A DNA stretch of 6,005 nucleotides from Bacteroidales bacterium. Its GTDB lineage: Bacteria > Bacteroidota > Bacteroidia > Bacteroidales > JAADJA01. Each line of letters opens with the position of its first letter. The stretch's first letter is position 1. The notes beneath the pieces are model-generated. The model was not told where the DNA came from and searched no databases. It saw only the letters and a program-made list of their open reading frames with translations. The DNA is taken from positions 4,497-10,501 of the forward strand of contig JAOZLR010000063.1 of NCBI GenBank assembly GCA_029934735.1, written 5' to 3'. The position numbers were made by a program, and so were the translations under genes. This document shows, piece by piece, positions 1 through 6,005 of this stretch.

Positions 1-12
1 GAAATATTCACG

Positions 13-1095
13 CTATTCGTATTCCTGAACCTCAAGTTCGCCTTTAAGAACCAAAACCCCATTTGCGGCAAGAGCTTCCACATCATTAATGCTTGGGTAT
101 AGTGTAAACTCTGCAATTCCGTCAACCCTTTTTTGAATATTTGACAAAAAGCGTTCGCTATGAAATATATTTCCTGTTAGTATTATTGCATCCACCTTCT
201 GTTCAAGGACTGCCCACATTGAGGCGATCTCCTTTGAAACCTGGTAAGCACAAGCATCAGAGATTAGAAGAGCTTTTTTATCACCGCTGTCCACCATCTC
301 ATTTATTTTATTTATATCGGCTGTTCCAAGATATGCTGCATATCCGCCTTTTTGCGTAATCATTTCCATTATGTCTCTCTCGGTATAATTTCCACTAAAA
401 CAGAGGCGAACAAGGTCGCCAACAGGTAATGATCCTGTACGTTTTATTGAAAAGGGCCCATCGCCATCGTAAGCATTATTTCCGTCAACCACTTTTCCCT
501 TGCGATGCGCAGAAACCGAAATCCCGCCCATGCCGATTGTGGCAACTATCAGGTTAAGGTCGTTGTAATCAGCATGGTGAGCTTTTGCATATCTTCTTGC
601 AAAAAACTTTTGATTCAGAGCGTGAAAAATGGATTTGCGTTCAAAAAGAGGATGCCCGCTAACCCTAGCCAGGTCATCCATCTCGTCAACAGAAACAGGA
701 TCTGTAAGAAGGGGTTTGGCATTGATTTTATTTGCAATTTCATAAGCGATGAGGCCACCGAGGTTTGTATGGTGAATTCCTTCCAAACCGGTTTTCAGGT
801 CGTGAACCATCTTTTTATTTACCTCATAAACACCTGCATTCAGGGGCTTTAACACACCACCGCGTCCAACAACAATTTCAATTTCATCAAAGTCGGCATC
901 ATTATCTGTCAACTCTTTCAACACAGCTTCGGTACGGTATTTCATCCTGGCTTCCATACCCTCTTCTTTCAAAATTTCCAGCTTTTGAATATCATGTTTT
1001 ATATTTTTCAGAAACAGTAAACTTGTTCCTTTATAAAGTGCAACCTGCGTTGTCTTTGTTTCAGGGTAAATAACGAGTATGTCTTTATTTATCAT
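13..1095 (-). CDS. buk: Butyrate kinase family protein (divergent active site)
   Basis: This 360-residue protein has the length and overall pattern of butyrate / branched-chain fatty acid kinases (ASKHA fold, acetate kinase relatives), cytoplasmic enzymes that interconvert acyl-phosphate plus ADP with free acid plus ATP. Recognisable family blocks are VVGRGGVLKP near residues 75-84, HHTNLGG at 108-114, DPVSVDEM at 132-139, SIFHALNQK at 155-163, GPFSIKRTGSLPVGDLV at 213-229, GGYAAYLGT at 250-258 and VDAIILTG at 301-308. The N-terminal phosphate loop, normally PGSTSTK, reads PETKTTQ at 11-17; the usual AHLGGG block reads ATIGMGG at 185-191, replacing a conserved His with Thr; the usual LTGG reads LTGN; and the C-terminal PGENE-like block reads PSIND. 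The frame is intact, so this is divergence and not a sequencing break. The ATG lies 20 bp after the icmF stop with an A-rich leader and no Shine-Dalgarno, so it is probably cotranscribed with icmF. Family membership is firm; kinase activity on butyrate is uncertain. Confidence 0.85.
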   Translation of the reverse strand: MINKDILVIYPETKTTQVALYKGTSLLFLKNIKHDIQKLEILKEEGMEARMKYRTEAVLKELTDNDADFDEIEIVVGRGGVLKPLNAGVYEVNKKMVHDLKTGLEGIHHTNLGGLIAYEIANKINAKPLLTDPVSVDEMDDLARVSGHPLFERKSIFHALNQKFFARRYAKAHHADYNDLNLIVATIGMGGISVSAHRKGKVVDGNNAYDGDGPFSIKRTGSLPVGDLVRLCFSGNYTERDIMEMITQKGGYAAYLGTADINKINEMVDSGDKKALLISDACAYQVSKEIASMWAVLEQKVDAIILTGNIFHSERFLSNIQKRVDGIAEFTLYPSINDVEALAANGVLVLKGELEVQEYE

Positions 1096-1115
1096 AATTT
1101 TTTATTTTCGTAAAA

Positions 1116-4100
1116 TTACATGTTTCTCCGATACTGACCACCAACATCAAACAGTGAATTGGTAACTTGTCCGATAGTAGTATATTTTACAGCTTCAATT
1201 AAAGTGGCAAATACATTCTCATTATTTGCTGCTGTTTTCTGCAATCTAACGAGCCACTCCTCAGCCTCTTTTTTATATGTCTTTTTAAGATTTTCTACTG
1301 TTTTCAACTGTATTTCCTTTTCCTCTGGTGTTGCCCTGATAACTTCACCGGGGATTACTGTTGGCGAACCCTTTGACGAAAGGAAAGTGTTTACACCCAT
1401 AATCGGTAGTTTGCCCGAATGTTTCATCTCTTCATAATAAAGCGACTCTTCCTGAATTTTGCTACGCTGATACATTGTTTCCATTGCTCCGAGCACTCCG
1501 CCACGTTCGGTTATCCTGTCAAATTCTAAAAGCACAGCCTCCTCAACAAGGTCGGTAAGTTCTTCAATGATGAACGAGCCCTGTAAAGGATTTTGGCTTT
1601 TGGCCAGCCCGAGTTCATGATTAATTATCAATTGTATTGCCATAGCCCGGCGAACAGATTCTTCTGTTGGGGTTGTAATTGCCTCATCATAAGCATTTGT
1701 GTGAAGCGAATTGCAATTATCATAAATAGCATACAGAGCCTGTAGTGTAGTACGTATGTCATTAAAATCAATTTCCTGCGAGTGTAGCGATCGGCCTGAT
1801 GTCTGAATATGATATTTCAGCTTTTGCGACCTGTCGTTACCACTATATTTCAATTTCATTGCCTTTGACCAAATCAGCCTTGCCACACGTCCCATAACCG
1901 AATATTCAGGATCAAGTCCATTTGAGAAAAAGAACGACAGGTTCGGAGCAAACGAATTGATATCCATCCCTCTCGAAAGATAATACTCCACATAAGTAAA
2001 ACCATTTGAAAGTGTCAGCGCCAGTTGTGTTATAGGATTAGCTCCAGCTTCAGCAATATGATATCCCGATATGGAAACCGAATAAAAATTCCTTATATTA
2101 TATTTTGTAAAATATTCCTGTACATCCCCCATTAACTTTAGCGAAAAGTCTGTTGAGAAAATACAAGTATTTTGAGCCTGATCCTCTTTCAGAATATCAG
2201 CCTGCACTGTACCTCTGACTTTGCTGATCGTATCGGCCTTTATCTCCTCATAAATATCTTCAGGCAATACCATATCGCCCGTTACACCGAGAAGCATCAG
2301 GCCAAGTCCATCATTACCTTCAGGTAATTTACCATAATATTTCGGACGCTCTGTACCTCTTTCCTTGTAAAACTTTTCAATTTTAGCTTCAATCTCTTTT
2401 TCAAGGCCATTTTGCTTTATATAAATTTCGCATTGCTGGTCAATGGCAGCATTCATAAAATAGCCTACCATTGTCGGGGCAGGGCCGTTAATTGTCATTG
2501 AAACGGAAGTTTTCGGGTCGGCCAGATTAAAACCCGAATATAATTTCTTAGCATCATCAAGACAGGAAACCGAAACACCCGAGTTTCCAATTTTACCATA
2601 AATATCAGGTCTGAGGTCAGGATCCTCACCATAAAGGGTTACCGAATCGAAGGCCGTTGATAATCTTTTGGCAGGCATTCCAAGAGAGACATAATGAAAT
2701 CTTTTGTTGGTTCTTTCGGGCCCGCCTTCGCCGGCAAACATTCTTGTAGGATCTTCACCTTCGCGCTTAAACGGAAAGACACCGGCAGCATATGGAAATT
2801 CTCCCGGAACATTTTCAAGGAGATTCCATTTTAAAATGTCGCCCCAGGCTTTATATTTAGGAAGTGAAACTTTAGGTATCTCTGTATGCGAAAGAGATTC
2901 GGAGTGTGTTGTAAGTTTAAATTCCTTATCCCTTACTTTAAAAACGTAATACTTCGCCTTGTACGACTTAACCTTTTCCTCCCAGGTTTTCAGTATTATT
3001 TTATTACGTCCGTCAAGGTCAAGTTCCGTTTTCTGATACTGATCTTCAAGAACCCCAACAGTAGGACTATTATCATTTCCTTCATTTTTTAGTATCTCCA
3101 GAGTTGTATTTATAGCATACAATCGTTGTGCAACATCAGCCTGTTGCTCAGCCCACTGGTTATAATTACGAATTGTTTCTGATATTTCCGAAAGGTAGCG
3201 AATACGGTTTGGTGGAATAATATAAACCTTATCGGGAAGAACGTCCTCATTATCATCTTCAATATGCTCTTTGAAATCAACACCTGTCTTTTCAGCAATT
3301 TTATCAATCAAAGCATTAAAGAGGTGATTCACGCCAGGGTCGTTAAATTGTGAAGCAATGGTCCCGTACACCGGCATATCATCAAAACTTTTGTCCCACA
3401 GAAGATGATTACGCTGGTATTGTTTTTTAACATCCCGCAGGGCATCAAGTCCGCCGCGCTTATCAAATTTGTTAAGAGCAATCAGATCGGCATAATCCAG
3501 CATATCAATTTTTTCCAACTGTGTACCTGCACCATAATCGGGAGTCATAACATAAAGAGTTATGTCGCTATGATCAACGATAGTAGTGTCGGATTGGCCT
3601 ATTCCGGATGTTTCAAGAATTATGATGTCGAAACCTGCCGCCTGAACAATAGTTTCGGCATCTTTCACATATTTCGACATTGACAGGTTCGACTGCCGTG
3701 TAGCAAGTGAGCGCATATAAACATTGTCGCTATTTATGGAATTCATCCTGATGCGGTCGCCAAGCAAAGCACCGCCGGTCTTACGTTTTGACGGGTCAAC
3801 AGAGATAATTGCAATGGTTTTACCCGGATATTTCATAAGAAAACGTCTTACAATTTCATCAACTAGTGAGGATTTCCCGGCACCGCCCGTACCCGTTATT
3901 CCAAGAACCGGTGATTTCTTTTTATCACGCTTTTCACCTAGATTTTTAAGAATATCCGTAACACTATCCCTATCGTTTTCTGCCGCTGAAATCAGTTTTG
4001 CAATTGAATTAATATCTCTTTTCTCAATATCTTCAGCCTTAATCTTTATGTTTTTTCCGGTTGGGAAGTCAGATTTTTGCAACAAGTCGTTAATCATTCC

Positions 4101-4499
4101 CTGCAATCCCATTTCGCGGCCATCATCCGGAGAATATATTCTTTCGATACCATATTTGTGAAGCTCTTCCTGTTCCGACGGCAGAATTACACCTCCGCCT
4201 CCACCAAATATTTTTATGTGTCCGCAGCCTTTCTCATGTAGCAAATCATGCATGTATTTAAAAAACTCAATATGTCCGCCCTGATAAGATGTTATTGCAA
4301 TAGCCTGCACATCTTCCTGCTGTGCACAATCAACTATTTCTATTACTGAGCGGTTATGTCCAAGATGAATAACTTCGGCACCTGTAGCCTGAATGATACG
4401 ACGCATAACGTTTATTGCTGCATCGTGCCCATCGAAAAGAGAGGCTGCCGTTACTATTCTGATATGATTCTTCGGTTTGTAAATTTCAGTTGCTTGCAT
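1116..4499 (-). CDS. icmF: Fused isobutyryl-CoA mutase (B12 domain, G-protein chaperone, mutase)
   Basis: This 1127-residue cytoplasmic enzyme uses adenosylcobalamin to interconvert isobutyryl-CoA and n-butyryl-CoA; its built-in GTPase governs cofactor loading. Domains in order: an N-terminal B12-binding domain (about 12-140) with FDGHDA at 22-27, His25 as predicted lower axial cobalt ligand, SYQ at 71-73 and a Gly run at 99-103; a MeaB/ArgK-like G domain (about 195-410) with Walker A GTGGAGKS at 203-210, VDPS at 234-237, ETSGIGQ at 296-302 and NKFD at 343-346; a linker (about 420-550); and the substrate-binding TIM barrel (about 555-1127) with PTRMFAGEG, YHIAEAGA (His814) and the C-terminal GGQYRRNM. 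Phe588 and Gln776 sit where methylmalonyl-CoA mutase has Tyr and Arg, which points to isobutyryl-CoA over methylmalonyl-CoA. Length and motifs match complete IcmF; no break is seen. The start is fixed by an in-frame TAA at 4524-4526 (complement) with no other ATG between. It leads an operon with the butyrate-kinase-like gene. Confidence 0.96.
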   Translation of the reverse strand: MQATEIYKPKNHIRIVTAASLFDGHDAAINVMRRIIQATGAEVIHLGHNRSVIEIVDCAQQEDVQAIAITSYQGGHIEFFKYMHDLLHEKGCGHIKIFGGGGGVILPSEQEELHKYGIERIYSPDDGREMGLQGMINDLLQKSDFPTGKNIKIKAEDIEKRDINSIAKLISAAENDRDSVTDILKNLGEKRDKKKSPVLGITGTGGAGKSSLVDEIVRRFLMKYPGKTIAIISVDPSKRKTGGALLGDRIRMNSINSDNVYMRSLATRQSNLSMSKYVKDAETIVQAAGFDIIILETSGIGQSDTTIVDHSDITLYVMTPDYGAGTQLEKIDMLDYADLIALNKFDKRGGLDALRDVKKQYQRNHLLWDKSFDDMPVYGTIASQFNDPGVNHLFNALIDKIAEKTGVDFKEHIEDDNEDVLPDKVYIIPPNRIRYLSEISETIRNYNQWAEQQADVAQRLYAINTTLEILKNEGNDNSPTVGVLEDQYQKTELDLDGRNKIILKTWEEKVKSYKAKYYVFKVRDKEFKLTTHSESLSHTEIPKVSLPKYKAWGDILKWNLLENVPGEFPYAAGVFPFKREGEDPTRMFAGEGGPERTNKRFHYVSLGMPAKRLSTAFDSVTLYGEDPDLRPDIYGKIGNSGVSVSCLDDAKKLYSGFNLADPKTSVSMTINGPAPTMVGYFMNAAIDQQCEIYIKQNGLEKEIEAKIEKFYKERGTERPKYYGKLPEGNDGLGLMLLGVTGDMVLPEDIYEEIKADTISKVRGTVQADILKEDQAQNTCIFSTDFSLKLMGDVQEYFTKYNIRNFYSVSISGYHIAEAGANPITQLALTLSNGFTYVEYYLSRGMDINSFAPNLSFFFSNGLDPEYSVMGRVARLIWSKAMKLKYSGNDRSQKLKYHIQTSGRSLHSQEIDFNDIRTTLQALYAIYDNCNSLHTNAYDEAITTPTEESVRRAMAIQLIINHELGLAKSQNPLQGSFIIEELTDLVEEAVLLEFDRITERGGVLGAMETMYQRSKIQEESLYYEEMKHSGKLPIMGVNTFLSSKGSPTVIPGEVIRATPEEKEIQLKTVENLKKTYKKEAEEWLVRLQKTAANNENVFATLIEAVKYTTIGQVTNSLFDVGGQYRRNM

Positions 4500-4594
4500 C
4501 TTTAGCTTGTATTTATCAAAAGATTAATAGATGCAAAGATAAATAAAGTTTGAAACTCAGATGCAATAGAAAACTCTTTTGTGTTCAATTGCAT
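4494..4594. repeat. AGATGCAA octamer repeats, possible operator
   Basis: The octamer AGATGCAA occurs on the plus strand at 4529-4536 and 4559-4566, exactly 30 bp apart, and in inverted orientation (TTGCATCT) at 4494-4501, where it includes the icmF start codon. A shorter inverted copy, ATTGCAT, lies at 4588-4594 and pairs with ATGCAAT at 4561-4567. The copies overlap or abut the predicted promoter elements on both strands. A regulator binding site is one inference; chance in AT-rich DNA is the alternative, and the copy over the start codon may be coincidental. Confidence 0.4.
4534..4566 (-). promoter_or_regulatory. Candidate icmF promoter (Bacteroidota type)
   Basis: On the minus strand, TATCTTTG at 4541-4534 matches the Bacteroidota -7 consensus TAnnTTTG exactly. 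A TTG at 4566-4564 could serve as the -33 element but lies a few bases further upstream than ideal, so that half is weak. The predicted transcript would begin near 4527, leaving an A/T-rich leader of roughly 28 bases before the icmF ATG and no Shine-Dalgarno, as is usual in this phylum. Confidence 0.55.
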
Positions 4595-4618
4595 AATTCG
4601 TATTAAAAAATATCTTGG
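4589..4618 (+). promoter_or_regulatory. Candidate promoter for the membrane Fe-S protein gene
   Basis: TATCTTGG at 4611-4618 differs by one base from the Bacteroidota -7 consensus TAnnTTTG, and a TTG at 4589-4591 stands 19 bp upstream, close to the expected -33 spacing. Transcription would start near 4625, giving a leader of about 67 bases. The single mismatch and the low complexity of the region make this tentative; another weak candidate is the TATAAATTTTTG stretch at 4652-4663, whose internal spacing is too long. Confidence 0.33.
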
Positions 4619-4691
4619 AATTTGATATTTTCAATTTTTTATCATTTCAATTATAAATTTTTGTAAAATTGTAGTGTGATTTAAAAATGAT

Positions 4692-6005
4692 ATGGCTATG
4701 ACAAAACAAATCGTGTTTGCAATTGCTTTGCTGATCACCCTGGGGATTTTCGGATGGACAATGTCGAGGGTTTTTTCTTACTTTAAACTTACAAAACCGT
4801 TTCCTGTCGGCGAATGGGGTAAGCGTATAATTCTTATGCTTAAGGTGGCATTTTTTCAAACAAAAATTTTCAGACTCCCTTTTATAGGATTATTACACGC
4901 ATTGGTTTTCTGGGGATTCCTGGTTATCCTGTTTGGTAGTGTTGAAATGATAATTGACGGCCTGTTTGGAACTGAGCGTTCTTTGAGTTTCCTGGGATGG
5001 TGTTACGACTTTATAATGGCTTTCGGCGATATTTTTGCTTTGGTTATTGCCATTGCCATAATTGTATTTATTGCCCGCAGACTATTTGGCCATATCAAAA
5101 GATTCAGTGGAATAGAGATGAAGCACATCTCACACTACGATGCCAATATTGCATTAACTATTATTTTCGTGTTGATGATTTCTTTACTTGGTATGAATAC
5201 ATTTTATATCCTGCAAGAACCTGAAACCTACAAAGGTGTGTTTCCGGTAAGCAGCTATATTGTTCAGCACTTTTTCATAGCAGGAAACCTCAGCCCGCAT
5301 ACTGTTCATTTCTGGCATGAATTTTTCTGGTGGACACATATTCTATTCATCTTTCTGTTTGCCAACATTCTGCCATACTCAAAACACTTCCATGTTTTTA
5401 TGTCGATACCTAATGTATTGCTTTCTCGCCTTGAGCCTTTGGGTTATCTGTTTAATATGCCCGAAATTACAAAAGAGGTTAAGTTGATGATGGACCCTAA
5501 TGCCGCATTTGCCGAACCTGCAGCCGAGGAGGAGGTGGTTGGAAGATTCGGGGTGAAAGATGTTGAAGACATAACATGGAAAAACTATCTCGATTCTCTC
5601 ACCTGTACCGAATGTGGCAGATGTACTTCGGTCTGTCCGGCAAACCTTACAGGGAAGATGTTGTCGCCACGAAAAATCATAATGGATGTGAGAGCCAGAA
5701 TGAAAGAAAAAGGTCCGGGATTAGTAAAAGATAAAAATTTTGATGACGGCAAAGCATTGCTGATGAACTATATAACTCCCGAGGAATTATGGGCTTGCAC
5801 AACCTGCAACGCCTGCGCCCAGGAGTGTCCTGTGAATATTAATCATCCTTCTATTATTGTTGATTTGAGGCGCTATATTGTTATGGAAGAATCGGCAGCA
5901 CCCGGAGAGCTGAACACCATGTTTACAAATATTGAAAATAATGGGGCTCCCTGGCAGTTTTCGCCTGAAGACAGAATGCTATGGGCTGAAGGTTTGGAAA
6001 TGAAT
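4692..6005 (+). CDS. Membrane-anchored NarI-like / 4Fe-4S dicluster oxidoreductase (3' end not in window)
   Basis: An open frame of 438 codons runs to the right edge without a stop. The N-terminal part (about 1-230) is a NarI/HdrE-like membrane domain with roughly five hydrophobic segments, near 7-27, 62-88, 104-128, 152-173 and 205-228. Histidines at 69, 193, 203, 206, 209 and 216 are candidate heme b ligands. The C-terminal cytoplasmic part carries two 4Fe-4S motifs, CTECGRCTSVCP (Cys305, 308, 311, 315) and CTTCNACAQECP (Cys369, 372, 375, 379), as in HdrC/GlpC-type proteins. It then enters an ENNGAPW...DRMLWAEGL segment that often precedes a CCG (HdrB/HdrD-like) domain or the end of a stand-alone subunit. 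Such proteins move electrons between soluble carriers, for example ETF, and menaquinone; that role here is inferred. The ATG at 4692 follows an in-frame TGA at 4677-4679; the ATG at 4698 is an equally possible start. No Shine-Dalgarno is seen. It is transcribed divergently from icmF. Whether a CCG domain follows in the same chain or in a separate downstream gene cannot be seen. Confidence 0.85.
   Translation, partial: MAMTKQIVFAIALLITLGIFGWTMSRVFSYFKLTKPFPVGEWGKRIILMLKVAFFQTKIFRLPFIGLLHALVFWGFLVILFGSVEMIIDGLFGTERSLSFLGWCYDFIMAFGDIFALVIAIAIIVFIARRLFGHIKRFSGIEMKHISHYDANIALTIIFVLMISLLGMNTFYILQEPETYKGVFPVSSYIVQHFFIAGNLSPHTVHFWHEFFWWTHILFIFLFANILPYSKHFHVFMSIPNVLLSRLEPLGYLFNMPEITKEVKLMMDPNAAFAEPAAEEEVVGRFGVKDVEDITWKNYLDSLTCTECGRCTSVCPANLTGKMLSPRKIIMDVRARMKEKGPGLVKDKNFDDGKALLMNYITPEELWACTTCNACAQECPVNINHPSIIVDLRRYIVMEESAAPGELNTMFTNIENNGAPWQFSPEDRMLWAEGLEMN

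Noticed and set aside
505..852. Plus-strand open frame of 115 codons inside the butyrate-kinase-like gene
   Set aside because: It lies fully antisense to a well-supported gene, resembles no family I recognise, and its composition is what a reverse-strand shadow gives.
1096..1115. Possible terminator or promoter between icmF and the kinase gene
   Set aside because: Only 20 A/T-rich bases with no hairpin and no TAnnTTTG element, so an operon junction is the simpler reading.
3110..3307. Minus-strand 65-codon frame inside the IcmF linker
   Set aside because: It overlaps icmF on the same strand in another frame, with no recognisable motif.
3724..4161. Plus-strand open frame of 145 codons across the IcmF G domain
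   Set aside because: Antisense to the strongly conserved Walker A region of icmF; the Ser/Phe/Pro-rich translation is typical of a shadow frame.
4561..4594. Inverted repeat ATGCAAT / ATTGCAT as a transcription terminator
   Set aside because: The 20-base loop and 7-bp A/T-rich stem are too weak, and there are no converging transcripts here; a regulatory repeat fits better.
4687..4701. Four-codon upstream frame (ATG ATA TGG CTA TGA) overlapping the start of the membrane Fe-S gene
   Set aside because: It could in principle give translational coupling, but a frame this short arises easily by chance and has no ribosome binding signal.
4647..4859. Minus-strand 70-codon frame near the divergent promoter region
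   Set aside because: It is mostly antisense to the first membrane helix of the Fe-S protein gene and shows no family features.

Overview
The window looks like chromosomal DNA from a member of the Bacteroidota. The evidence is AT-rich non-coding DNA, start codons preceded by A/T-rich sequence instead of a Shine-Dalgarno motif, a good TAnnTTTG-type -7 element upstream of the largest gene, and protein families typical of anaerobic or facultative members of that phylum. This placement is inferred from sequence style and gene content; there is no rRNA or other phylogenetic marker here.

Layout. Positions 13-1095 (minus) encode a butyrate-kinase-family protein. Positions 1116-4499 (minus) encode a full-length fused isobutyryl-CoA mutase, IcmF, which carries a B12-binding domain, a MeaB-like G-protein chaperone domain and the mutase barrel in one chain. 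The two are separated by 20 bp and almost certainly form an operon, icmF first, possibly continuing past the left edge. Positions 4500-4691 are a compact divergent intergenic region with a candidate promoter on each strand and a repeated AGATGCAA-type octamer. From 4692 to the right edge a gene on the plus strand encodes a membrane-anchored NarI-like protein with two 4Fe-4S clusters. It has no stop in the window but may be close to its natural end.

How the genes may work together. IcmF interconverts isobutyryl-CoA and n-butyryl-CoA. A butyrate/branched-chain acid kinase would link acyl-phosphates, made from acyl-CoA by a phosphotransacylase not seen here, to ATP. A membrane Fe-S oxidoreductase of this architecture commonly passes electrons between soluble carriers such as ETF and the menaquinone pool. 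Together this suggests short-chain acyl-CoA metabolism (valine/isobutyrate/butyrate), but the link to the divergent gene is inference from proximity only.

Most unusual points: the kinase has lost several residues normally conserved in the phosphate-binding motifs of the butyrate kinase family, so it may be a divergent paralogue with altered or no kinase activity; and the intergenic octamer repeats overlap the predicted promoter elements and the icmF start codon. No mobile element, CRISPR array, tRNA or rRNA was seen, and I found no clear evidence of a wholly new system.
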